A DNA stretch of 64,000 nt from assembly GCF_019635465.1 (NCBI RefSeq), contig NZ_JAHBZK010000007.1, positions 151,917 through 215,916 on the forward strand, given 5' to 3'. Under the pieces are notes generated by a model. It was given only the letters and a program-made list of their open reading frames with translations, searched no databases and was not told the DNA's origin. Position numbers and translations under genes: made by a program. Numbering within the stretch: the stretch's first letter is position 1; each line of letters starts with the position of its first letter. Source of the DNA: Hydrogenophaga sp. (GTDB lineage: Bacteria; Pseudomonadota; Gammaproteobacteria; Burkholderiales; Burkholderiaceae_C). This document shows, one piece after another, positions 44,708 to 52,156 of this stretch.

Positions 44708-45366
44708 GTCGGCTCCCGCGTGGCGCGCCGCCGGGCGAGGTCTTGGCGGTAGGACTGCACCACCATCTTCAGCGTCGGCCGCTCATGAGGTGGCAACACC
44801 ACACGGCGCCACAGTGCGTCGAGCACGAACATGAGGCCCACCAGAGGGCCCGTCAGCATGTTGCCGTACACCGACCAGACCTCGCGCGGCGCCCACAGGA
44901 AGAGCCCGGTGGACACCGCCGCGTTGATCACGAAATACAGCGTCCAGGCCAGCGTGGCCTGGCGGGTGTAGCGCAGCTTCGCCGGCGAAAGGTACTGCCC
45001 CATTGAATGGCGGGCGAAGCGCGTGATCAACGGGTCGCCGTCACCCCGCAAGGAGGCTCCAAACCAGGCCGCCAGCGCGAGGTGAACGCCCAGGTGCGGC
45101 AGGTAGTGCAGCAACGCGATCTGGGTGCGCAGCACCGGCCACAGCGCCCACAACAGAGCCAGGCAGAGCAGCCACAGCACCACCCGCCAGACCGGTGCAC
45201 AAGTGCGCGCAATCACGATGCCGAAGGCCAGCAACACGGGGGCGATGGCCACGGCTGCGTTCAGGTCGGCAGGCCCTTTGCCGATCGACCCCAGGTGCGA
45301 CGCCAACATCCAGGCCAGCAGCAACAGGCCGACCAGGGCGGTTCGCAGCCAGCCAAGGGCATTCAT
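44704..45366 (-). CDS. COG4648-type membrane protein of the polyene cluster
   Basis: A 220-residue integral membrane protein with about six helices and a charged C-terminal tail. No catalytic motif is visible. Its position between ACP and ligase, and segments such as GQYLSPAKLRYTRQATLAWTLYFVINA, match the conserved membrane protein found at this place in aryl-polyene clusters. Function not known. It overlaps both neighbours by 4 nt. Confidence 0.78.
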   Translation of the reverse strand: MNALGWLRTALVGLLLLAWMLASHLGSIGKGPADLNAAVAIAPVLLAFGIVIARTCAPVWRVVLWLLCLALLWALWPVLRTQIALLHYLPHLGVHLALAAWFGASLRGDGDPLITRFARHSMGQYLSPAKLRYTRQATLAWTLYFVINAAVSTGLFLWAPREVWSVYGNMLTGPLVGLMFVLDALWRRVVLPPHERPTLKMVVQSYRQDLARRRATREPT

Positions 45367-45650
45367 GTGGTGCGGTGTTGCACGACGTGCGCGGCCAGGG
45401 ACCGCGCGCTCGCGAATATCTTCAGGTTGTCGTCGTTGTCCGAGCGCATCTGAAAGCCGTAGCGCTTGGAAATGACGAGAGCGATCTCGAGCATGTCGAT
45501 CGAGTCCAGGCCCAGGCCTTCGCCGTACAGCGGCGCGTCCGGGTCGACCTCGGCGGCGCTCACCTCCAGGTTGAGGGCTTCGATGATCAGCGCGATGAGT
45601 TCGGGCAGCAGCTGTTCGACGGCGGTGGGATCGACGGTCTCGGACGACAT
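45363..45650 (-). CDS. Acyl carrier protein (second ACP of the polyene cluster)
   Basis: A 95-residue acyl carrier protein. The phosphopantetheine serine is Ser50 in LGLDSIDMLEIAL, the canonical DS(L/I)-x-(L/M)-x-E context. Acidic helices I and II flank it. With the smaller ACP at 46938-47177 it may give one ACP for the aryl starter and one for malonyl extension; which does which cannot be told from sequence. Confidence 0.9.
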   Translation of the reverse strand: MSSETVDPTAVEQLLPELIALIIEALNLEVSAAEVDPDAPLYGEGLGLDSIDMLEIALVISKRYGFQMRSDNDDNLKIFASARSLAAHVVQHRTT

Positions 45651-45675
45651 GGTTTCCTCGTGGGACGCTTGGGCG

Positions 45676-46935
45676 TCAGGCGGGAGTGGCGGCAAACGCC
45701 AGCACGGCGTTGCTGCCCCCGAAGGCAAATGAATTGGACAAGGCCACACGCAGCCCATTCACGCGCCGACCTTCGAGCACATGGTCGACGCCTTCGCAGG
45801 CGGGGTCCAGCCGACCGGACAGGTGGGCGGTGGGTGGTATGGCTTGCTCGCGCAGCGCCATCACGGTGGCGACGGCTTCGATGGCGCCGGCGGCACCCAG
45901 CAGGTGACCGTGCATGGATTTGGTGGAACTGACCGGTAAGCCGGGCGCGCGAGCGCCGAACACATCGACGATGGACTGCACCTCGATCGGGTCACCCTCG
46001 GGTGTGGCCGTGCCATGCGCGTTGATGTAGCCCACCGCATCGGCGGTGATGCCCGCGTCGTCGAGCACGCCGCGCATGGCGCGCGCCTGACCTGAACGAT
46101 CAGGCCGCACCAGGTGGCTGTGGTCGCAGTTGGTGGCGTAGCCGATCAACTCGGCGTGGATGCGCGCACCGCGCGCCACCGCGTGGTCCCAGTCTTCGAG
46201 TACCAGCGCTGCCCCACCCTCGCCCAGCACAAGGCCGGTGCGGTCGGCAGCGAACGGCCGGCAGGCCTGCGCAGAGGTGTGTTCATCGCCTTGCGCCATG
46301 ACCCGCATGGCCTCCCAGGCGCGCACCACGCTGACCGATTGGCAGACATCCGAGCCACCGGTGACCATGACCGTGGCCTCGCCAGAGCGCACGCGCCGGT
46401 AAGCCTCGCCGATGGCGATCGACGCCGAGGCACAAGCGGCTGTGTGGCTGCTGCTGACGCCGCCCAGGCCGAGCTGGATGGACGCGTGCGCGTTGACCGC
46501 GTTGCTCATGCCCATGACCACCGACAAGGGCGAGACACGCTCGCGGCCCTTGAGCCAGAGATCGCGGGCGCCGCGCTCATGCGCGGCCAGGCCGCCCAGT
46601 GCCGTGCCCCAGGAGCAGCCCCAGCCAGAACGGTCGCTGTCATCGTCCTTGGCAGAGCGCGGCAGGGCGGCGTCCTGCCAGGCATTGAAGACCGCCGTCA
46701 TGCCAAGGTGGGCAAAGCGCTCCATCATGGACGCGAGTGGTTTGCCGAGCACGCGGTCGGGCTCGAACCCCTGACACAGCACGAACGGCGTCTTCAGCGG
46801 ACGCGGCTCGTCTTGCGTGACCATCCAGCGCACGGCCGATTCACCAGCGCACAGGCGTTCAAAGAAATCGGAGAGATCGGCCCCGTAGGGGCTCACGAGG
46901 CCCAGACCCGTGATGGCGACCCGACGCCGCGTCAT
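45676..46935 (-). CDS. Beta-ketoacyl-ACP synthase, KAS II-like, of the polyene cluster
   Basis: A 419-residue ketosynthase of the FabF type. The triad is intact: Cys168 (TAACASASIAIGEA), His307 (INAHGTATPEGDPIE) and His344 (KSMHGHLLGAAG, with Lys339). It is the second complete ketosynthase in the unit and may perform either the first condensation with the aryl starter or general extension. It begins 2 nt after the small ACP stop. Confidence 0.92.
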   Translation of the reverse strand: MTRRRVAITGLGLVSPYGADLSDFFERLCAGESAVRWMVTQDEPRPLKTPFVLCQGFEPDRVLGKPLASMMERFAHLGMTAVFNAWQDAALPRSAKDDDSDRSGWGCSWGTALGGLAAHERGARDLWLKGRERVSPLSVVMGMSNAVNAHASIQLGLGGVSSSHTAACASASIAIGEAYRRVRSGEATVMVTGGSDVCQSVSVVRAWEAMRVMAQGDEHTSAQACRPFAADRTGLVLGEGGAALVLEDWDHAVARGARIHAELIGYATNCDHSHLVRPDRSGQARAMRGVLDDAGITADAVGYINAHGTATPEGDPIEVQSIVDVFGARAPGLPVSSTKSMHGHLLGAAGAIEAVATVMALREQAIPPTAHLSGRLDPACEGVDHVLEGRRVNGLRVALSNSFAFGGSNAVLAFAATPA

Positions 46936-46937
46936 CC

Positions 46938-47177
46938 TTACCCCGTCTTGGTCGACGACAGTGCCTCGATGATGGCCACCATGTCGGCCACGGTGCTCGG
47001 CGGCGTCTGGTCGGAGGCGATCTCGATGCCCAGGCGGTCTTCGGCCTCGAACATCAGCTCGGCCAGCATGAGCGAGTCCACGCCAAGGTCGGCCAGCACG
47101 GCGTCGGGCTTCACATCGGCCTCGGCCACACCAAGGCGATCAACCAGGAACTGGCGGATCAGTTCGAGCGCATTCAT
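46938..47177 (-). CDS. Acyl carrier protein (first ACP of the polyene cluster)
   Basis: A 79-residue ACP with phosphopantetheine serine 35 in LGVDSLMLAELMFE. It is the first gene of the minus-strand unit. I start at ATG 47177 because the sequence MNALELIRQFLVDRLGV is the usual helix I of such ACPs; an in-frame ATG at 47204 would add nine residues. Its small size and position match the APE-cluster ACPs. Confidence 0.88.
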   Translation of the reverse strand: MNALELIRQFLVDRLGVAEADVKPDAVLADLGVDSLMLAELMFEAEDRLGIEIASDQTPPSTVADMVAIIEALSSTKTG

Positions 47178-47326
47178 GTCGTTCCCTCCCGCCGGCGCTG
47201 CCACCGGGCGGTCATCGGTCTTTGGAGTAATGAATCAGGCCGGTACACGGGCGGGATCGGTGATGGCCCTGGTGGTCAGGGGCAAACCACTCGGGCATGC
47301 CCTGAGCAATCCTGAAGAAGCGGCGG

Positions 47327-47332
47327 ATTATA
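47327..47332 (-). promoter_or_regulatory. Probable -10 box of the minus-strand polyene operon
   Basis: Perfect TATAAT on the minus strand, 150 nt upstream of the first ACP gene. No good -35 hexamer lies 16-18 nt upstream (GCATGA/GGCATG at best), so the promoter may need an activator or the box may be fortuitous. Confidence 0.45.
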
Positions 47333-47446
47333 GCGACGCGCCCCTGTTTCATGCCCCCGCACCATGGGCCCGTCACAGGCCTGACCACAGGGCTCGGCTA
47401 CAGTACGCCGCGATCGTCTGACGTCCCTTTCGCGGCCCCACACCCG

Positions 47447-48103
47447 ATGCACGACCCCACCACGGGCTGGTCCCGCCAACTCGCCCAGCGCTTTGCGACC
47501 CTGTGGTACCTCAAGGCCGTGGGCACGGCGGCCTTCATGGTGCTGTTCTTCCAGGCCTACTTCTGGGTGTTGAAGCACCCCGGCGGCACGCCGACCGTGG
47601 TGCCGGCGCTCGCGCTCGATCACTGGATCCCCGTCACCCCTGTGGCGCTGTACGCCTACGGTTGGCTGTGGGTCTTCGTCTCACTGCCACCAGCCTTCAT
47701 TGGCGACTTTCGCTCGCTGCTGCGCTACGGCGCCTGGGTGGCCCTGATGTGCGCCCTCAGTCTGGGCATCTTCTGGCTGTGGCCCACCCAGACCCCGCAC
47801 TTCGACGTCGACTGGTCGGCCCACCCCCAACTGGCCTTCCTCAAAGGCATTGACGCCGCGGGCAATGCCTGCCCGTCACTGCACGTCGCGGCCGCCGTGC
47901 ACGCCACGTTCTGGCTGCTGGGCCAGATGCGCACCGTGGGCGCGCCGGTATGGACGCGCTGGGCCATCGTTGCCCAATGCCTGGCCATCGTCTGGTCGAC
48001 GCTGGCGATCCGCCAGCATGTGGCGATCGACGCGGTGTGTGGGGCAGCGGTCGGCCTGCTGTTCGCCTGGCTGTCGATGCGCCACCGGGATCACCGGTTC
48101 TAG
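47447..48103 (+). CDS. PAP2-family membrane phosphatase
   Basis: A 218-residue membrane protein with about five helices and the PAP2 phosphatase motifs: PSLHVAAAVHATF and the C-terminal STLAIRQHVAIDAVCG. Such enzymes remove phosphate from phosphatidate, undecaprenyl diphosphate or related lipids. Start at ATG 47447 (MHDPTTGWSRQLAQRF). It is divergent from the polyene operon and shares its promoter region, so it might serve lipid recycling for that pathway, but this is only position-based. Confidence 0.83.
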   Translation: MHDPTTGWSRQLAQRFATLWYLKAVGTAAFMVLFFQAYFWVLKHPGGTPTVVPALALDHWIPVTPVALYAYGWLWVFVSLPPAFIGDFRSLLRYGAWVALMCALSLGIFWLWPTQTPHFDVDWSAHPQLAFLKGIDAAGNACPSLHVAAAVHATFWLLGQMRTVGAPVWTRWAIVAQCLAIVWSTLAIRQHVAIDAVCGAAVGLLFAWLSMRHRDHRF

Positions 48104-48125
48104 GCGTCGGCTTCGGCTACCCCAT

Positions 48126-49055
48126 TCACAGCGGCTGCCGTTTTTCCACCAGCACGCGCATGAGTGCCGGCAGCGCCGCGCGCATGGCTTGCCGCCCCGC
48201 CTCGATGGCGCGCTGACGCACCGAAAAGTCGGCGCCACCCATGCCGTTGAGTGCCGGACGCACCACCACATCGGCCCCCACCAGTTCGTGGCGGTTGATG
48301 TTCTGGCCCATGATCGCGAAGGTCTGCAGCAGCACCTCCAGGCTGCCCGAGGCGGTGTTGCCCTCCGGCGCGCTGGAGATGTCCACCGCCACCACCACCT
48401 CGGCGCCCATGTCCCGCGCCTGACGCACCGGCACCGGCGCCACCAGACCGCCATCGACGTACTCCGTGCCTGCGATGGACACCGGCGAGAACACGCCCGG
48501 CACCGAGCTCGACGCCCGCACCGCCATGCCGGTGTCCCCGCGCCTGAACAGCACGCCGCGGCCGCTGTGCAGGTCGGTGGCGAGGATGCCCAGCGGCAGT
48601 GCCATGTCTTCGATCAACCGGTTGTCGACCGAGCGGCGCACATAGCGCTGCAGCGCCTCGCCGCGCAGCAGACCGCGCCCCAGGATGGGCAGCGACCAGT
48701 CCGCGATTTCGGCCTCCTGCATCTGCAGGGCCTTGCGCTCGAGTTCGGTGCCGGTCATGCCGCTGGCATACAGCGCAGCCACCAGGCTGCCCGCCGAGGT
48801 GCCCGCCACCATGTCCGGCCGCACACCCGCGCGTTCAAGCTCCTGGATGACGCCGATGTGAGCAAAGCCGCGCGCGGCCCCGCCACCCAGTGCGAGCCCC
48901 ACGCGCGGTGCGCGGGTCAGCACCACGGGCGGCTCAGGCTGGGCGGGCGCCACCACCTCGGGTGGCGCCGGCGGCGTGCTCACGCTGGCGCAACCCGCCA
49001 GCACCAGGGCGGCGAAAAGCCCCGCCCAACGACCCAGACACTTATTAAGAACCAT
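48126..49055 (-). CDS. Patatin-like phospholipase lipoprotein
   Basis: A 309-residue patatin-family serine hydrolase. A lipoprotein signal (LAGCA, cysteine around residue 22) is followed by a proline-rich linker and the catalytic core: oxyanion GGGAARGFAHIGV, nucleophile GTSAGSLVA, and the DGGL aspartate motif of the Ser-Asp dyad. Resembles the RssA/YlbK group but carries a lipid anchor. The ATG at 49055 overlaps a Fur-like box (49044-49062), so iron may repress it together with the divergent ferric binding protein. Confidence 0.88.
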   Translation of the reverse strand: MVLNKCLGRWAGLFAALVLAGCASVSTPPAPPEVVAPAQPEPPVVLTRAPRVGLALGGGAARGFAHIGVIQELERAGVRPDMVAGTSAGSLVAALYASGMTGTELERKALQMQEAEIADWSLPILGRGLLRGEALQRYVRRSVDNRLIEDMALPLGILATDLHSGRGVLFRRGDTGMAVRASSSVPGVFSPVSIAGTEYVDGGLVAPVPVRQARDMGAEVVVAVDISSAPEGNTASGSLEVLLQTFAIMGQNINRHELVGADVVVRPALNGMGGADFSVRQRAIEAGRQAMRAALPALMRVLVEKRQPL

Positions 49056-49062
49056 TCTCGTT
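49044..49062. promoter_or_regulatory. Fur-box-like site
   Basis: On the minus strand this reads AACGAGAATGGTTCTTAAT, 15 of 19 matches to the Fur-box form AATGAGAATGATTCTCATT. It lies 94 nt upstream of the ferric-binding gene and covers the start codon of the divergent patatin gene. Confidence 0.6.
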
Positions 49063-49156
49063 TCTGTTAGCATGCACCGAGATTGGAACCCGGCAAACCG
49101 CACATTGTTCCAAAGCCGTTCACCTGATCGCCGATTTCGATTCGAGAGACCTCCCC

Positions 49157-50212
49157 ATGACCACCAACCGCCGCTTCACCCTGAGTCTGCTTGCCGCTGC
49201 CGCCCTGAGCGCCGGCTGGACCGCTGCCCACGCCGAAGACAAGGTGCTCAACCTGTACTCGGCCCGCCATTACCAGACCGACGAGGCTCTCTACAGCGAC
49301 TTCACCAAGGCCACCGGCATCAAAATCAACCGCGTGGACGCCGACGACGCCGGCATCGTGGCGCGCCTGCGCGCCGAGGGCGCAGCCTCCCCGGCCGACG
49401 TGATCCTGCTGGTCGACGCCGCGCGCCTGGCGGTGGCCGAATCGCAGGGCCTGTTCCTGCCCATCAAGTCGGCCAAGCTCGACGCCACCATTCCCGCCAA
49501 CCTGCGCAGCGCCGCCACGCCCGATGGCGTGGCCTGGACCGGCTTTTCCACCCGCGCCCGCGTGATCGTCTACGACCCGACCCGCGTCAAGGCCGCCGAC
49601 GTCGCCACCTACGAGCAGCTGGCCGACCCCAAGCTCAAGGGCATGCTGTGCACCCGCTCGGGCTCGCACCCCTACAACCTGTCGCTGTTTGCCACCGTGG
49701 TCGAACGCCTGGGCGACCAGAAGGGTGAAGCCTGGCTCAAGGGCCTGGTCGACAACATGGCGCGCGACCCCAAAGGCGGCGACACCGACCAGATCAAGGG
49801 CGTGGCCAGCGGCGAATGCGGCGTGGCGCTGACCAACAGCTACTACTTCGCGCGCATGCTCAAGTCCAACAAGCCCGAGGACCGCGCCGTGACCGAGCGC
49901 GTGCGCGTGGTGTTCCCCAACCAGGGCACCAGTGGCACGCACGTCAACATCTCGGGTGCGGCCGTGGCCCGCCACGCCAAGCACCCCGAAGCCGCCATGG
50001 CCTTCATGGAATACCTCGCCAGCCCCTCGGCACAGGAGTACTTCGCCAACGGCAACAACGAGTTCCCGGCCGCCAAGGGCGTGAAGATCGCCAACGCAGC
50101 CCTCAAGGCCATGGGCGGCGACGACTTCAAGGCCGAGACCGTGCCGCTGGCCTCGGTGGCCAGGAACCTCACCAAGGTGCAGCAGATGCTGGACCGCGCC
50201 GGCTACAAGTGA
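49157..50212 (+). CDS. Ferric iron ABC transporter, periplasmic binding protein (FbpA/FutA type)
   Basis: A 351-residue periplasmic substrate-binding protein. Signal peptide ending AHA-EDK at about residue 26, mature start VLNLYSARHYQTDEALYSDF, and the ferric-ligand tyrosine pair in LTNSYYFARML. It is of the type that binds free Fe3+ for uptake by an FbpBC-like ABC transporter. No permease or ATPase gene is next to it. Strong hairpin terminator right after the gene. Fur-box-like site upstream supports iron repression. Confidence 0.93.
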   Translation: MTTNRRFTLSLLAAAALSAGWTAAHAEDKVLNLYSARHYQTDEALYSDFTKATGIKINRVDADDAGIVARLRAEGAASPADVILLVDAARLAVAESQGLFLPIKSAKLDATIPANLRSAATPDGVAWTGFSTRARVIVYDPTRVKAADVATYEQLADPKLKGMLCTRSGSHPYNLSLFATVVERLGDQKGEAWLKGLVDNMARDPKGGDTDQIKGVASGECGVALTNSYYFARMLKSNKPEDRAVTERVRVVFPNQGTSGTHVNISGAAVARHAKHPEAAMAFMEYLASPSAQEYFANGNNEFPAAKGVKIANAALKAMGGDDFKAETVPLASVARNLTKVQQMLDRAGYK

Positions 50213-50222
50213 CCCGCACACA

Positions 50223-50260
50223 CCATGAAAAAGGCCCGCCGATGCGGGCCTTTTTCATGG
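50223..50260. terminator. Bidirectional intrinsic terminator
   Basis: A perfect 17-bp inverted repeat with a 4-nt loop (CCATGAAAAAGGCCCGC, CGAT, GCGGGCCTTTTTCATGG). The T-run of five on either strand serves both the iron-binding gene and the convergent PPK2 gene. Confidence 0.92.
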
Positions 50261-50269
50261 GTAGCGGGC

Positions 50270-51178
50270 TCAGTACGTCGGCGGAACGTAGATTTCGCCG
50301 GGCACCTGGTGGCGGCGGTAGCCCTCGTGGCGAATGCGCTCCGGCAGCGTGATGCCTGCGCGCTCCACCTCGTGGTACGGAATGAGTGACAGCAGGTGGT
50401 GGATGCAGTTCAGGCGCGCCTTCTTCTTGTCGTCGGCCGGCACCACCCACCAGGGTGACTCCGGCACGTTGGTGCGCGCCAGCATTTCTTCCTTGGCCTT
50501 GGTGTAGAGCTCCCAGCGCCGGCGGCTCTCCAGGTCCATGGGACTGAGCTTCCACTGCTTGAGCGGGTCGTGGATGCGACCGAGAAAGCGCGCCTCCTGC
50601 TCTTCGTCCGAGATCGAGAACCAGTACTTCACCAGCTGGATGCCCGAGCGCACCAGCATCTTCTCGAACTCGGGCACGGTGCGGAAGAACTCCTCCACCT
50701 GGTCGGCGTTGCAAAAACCCATGACCTTTTCGACGCCGGCGCGGTTGTACCAACTGCGGTCGAACAGCACGATCTCGCCACCGGCGGGCAGCTGCGTCAC
50801 ATAGCGCTGGAAGTACCACTGCGTGCGCTCGCGGTCGTTGGGCGCGGGCAGCGCCACCACGCGGCACACCCGAGGGTTCAGGCGTTGCGTGATGCGCTTG
50901 ATCACCCCGCCCTTGCCGGCCGCGTCGCGGCCTTCGAACAGCACCACCACCTTGTGTCCGGTGTGCACCACCCAGTCCTGCAGCTTCACCAGCTCGGCCT
51001 GCAGCCGGAACAGCTCGCGGAAATACACCCGACGCGCCTCGCGCCGCTCGGCCGCAATCGCCGGATCGGCCTCTTCATCGAGGTCGCGGTCCTCGATCTC
51101 CATCTCCAGCTCTTCGTCGTAGCCGTCCATCAGGTCTTCGCTGACGCGGCGCATGAAATCGTCGGTTTGAGGGGACAT
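50270..51178 (-). CDS. ppk2: Polyphosphate kinase 2
   Basis: A 302-residue PPK2-family enzyme. Walker A is VVLFEGRDAAGKGGVIKR; Walker B/lid region is IVLFDRSWYNRAGVEKVMGF; further conserved segments are KYWFSISDEEQEARF and HDPLKQWKLSPMDLESR. It moves phosphate between polyphosphate and nucleoside diphosphates/GDP. An acidic N-terminal stretch (residues 15-40) precedes the core. Start at ATG 51178 (MSPQTDDFMRRV). A Pho box 56 nt upstream on the same strand suggests PhoB activation under phosphate limitation. Confidence 0.95.
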   Translation of the reverse strand: MSPQTDDFMRRVSEDLMDGYDEELEMEIEDRDLDEEADPAIAAERREARRVYFRELFRLQAELVKLQDWVVHTGHKVVVLFEGRDAAGKGGVIKRITQRLNPRVCRVVALPAPNDRERTQWYFQRYVTQLPAGGEIVLFDRSWYNRAGVEKVMGFCNADQVEEFFRTVPEFEKMLVRSGIQLVKYWFSISDEEQEARFLGRIHDPLKQWKLSPMDLESRRRWELYTKAKEEMLARTNVPESPWWVVPADDKKKARLNCIHHLLSLIPYHEVERAGITLPERIRHEGYRRHQVPGEIYVPPTY

Positions 51179-51233
51179 GGTGGGCCGGGCGGAGCAGCGC
51201 TGAGGGATCGGACGGGCAGTGTGGCGCCATGAC

Positions 51234-51251
51234 GTGACGGTTTGGTGACAG
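51234..51251 (-). promoter_or_regulatory. Pho box upstream of ppk2
   Basis: CTGTCAC-CAAA-CCGTCAC on the minus strand: two direct 7-mers 4 nt apart, each 6 of 7 to the CTGTCA(T/C) unit of the PhoB box. It lies 56 nt from the ppk2 ATG, a normal distance. Confidence 0.72.
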
Positions 51252-51321
51252 TCATGTGAACCCTCAGCACCCATGGCAAGCGCACCAGGGCGCCTGCCGG
51301 GTTGGAACCACAACCCGCCCT

Positions 51322-51339
51322 TTGTCACCAAGCCGTAAC
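51322..51339 (+). promoter_or_regulatory. Weak Pho-box-like site upstream of the orphan gene
   Basis: TTGTCAC-CAAG-CCGTAAC, two 7-mers 4 nt apart with 5 of 7 matches each, in the orientation of the orphan gene and 44 nt from its ATG. Degenerate, so only suggestive. Confidence 0.4.
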
Positions 51340-51382
51340 CTGCCAACGAGCCGGCATCAGCGCCCTATCAGCAATCCAAGAC

Positions 51383-52063
51383 ATGACCATCCCTTCGTTC
51401 AATCCCGCGCGGAACGCATCAGCCGCCGTCCTTCGCGCTCACCAGGCACCCGTCACCGAGCAGGTTCGGCCGGATCCCGGGTCGACCAAGGTCTTGCATG
51501 CCAAGGGCGCTGCGGGCACCCCATCCAAGGCCAGCTTCCCTGAGCTGAATCACAGTGCGCTCTGGCAGCCTGCACGGCGCAAGCCAGTCGACACCAGCCA
51601 AGCCAGCGCTGGCGCCGCGCGACTGATCGAAAAGTCCGGCCACCCAAAAGCCAAAGAGGCCGCCCGCGTGCTGTTCAACCCCACGTCGGGTCAGGAAGCG
51701 CTGCGGCAATGCGTACAGGACCTGGCCTGGGCCGCCGAGCACCCGCCCCTGCCCGCTGAGCGTGACGTCACACCGGAAGACATCCGGTTTGTGGGCGAGA
51801 GGCCCAGCAGTCGTCCGCTGACGGCTGCCGACATCCGGTTCGATGGCGATGCATCGCAATACCCTGTTCGCGCACGACAGTCCGAGCCGCCAACTGCGGA
51901 TGCGCCAGAAGTGCAATCAACGCATATCGACATTGACGACATCCTTGCCGGTCGCGCAGAGGTCCAGCCGGCAGTCGCGCGCGAGCCCAATCCCGCAACA
52001 CCCCAGGCCCCCCAGCCAATGACGGACATTGACGACATCCTTGGTGGCGACGATCGACACTAG
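51383..52063 (+). CDS. Unrecognised protein with repeated acidic motifs
   Basis: A 226-residue protein I do not recognise. No signal peptide, membrane helix or catalytic motif is visible. The N-terminal third is Ser/Ala/Pro-rich and probably disordered; residues 75-120 (AARLIEKSGHPKAKEAARVL and onward) look helical. The C-terminal half carries two copies of D-I-R-F (133-136, 150-153) and two of D-I-D-D-I-L (183-188, 215-220). The latter come from an identical 19-bp DNA repeat (51929-51947 and 52025-52043), 96 bp apart. Its base use is less GC-biased than that of neighbours. Divergent from ppk2, and with a weak Pho-box-like site; function unknown. Confidence 0.65.
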   Translation: MTIPSFNPARNASAAVLRAHQAPVTEQVRPDPGSTKVLHAKGAAGTPSKASFPELNHSALWQPARRKPVDTSQASAGAARLIEKSGHPKAKEAARVLFNPTSGQEALRQCVQDLAWAAEHPPLPAERDVTPEDIRFVGERPSSRPLTAADIRFDGDASQYPVRARQSEPPTADAPEVQSTHIDIDDILAGRAEVQPAVAREPNPATPQAPQPMTDIDDILGGDDRH

Positions 52064-52104
52064 GCTTCGGGGCGTCGTTCCCTCGCTCTCCAACCGACGC
52101 ATAA

Positions 52105-52126
52105 TTGACGTTTACGTCAACGTCAA
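52105..52126. promoter_or_regulatory. Palindromic operator upstream of the SDR gene
   Basis: TTGACGTT-TACGTC-AACGTCAA: 8-bp perfect arms around an ACGT core, 30 nt upstream of the dehydrogenase ATG. It resembles operators I associate with LiuR/PsrA-type regulators of branched-chain and fatty acid breakdown; the exact regulator is not encoded in the window. Confidence 0.65.
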
Positions 52127-52156
52127 ACGCCGGTTGCGGCACAACGAGGAGCACAC

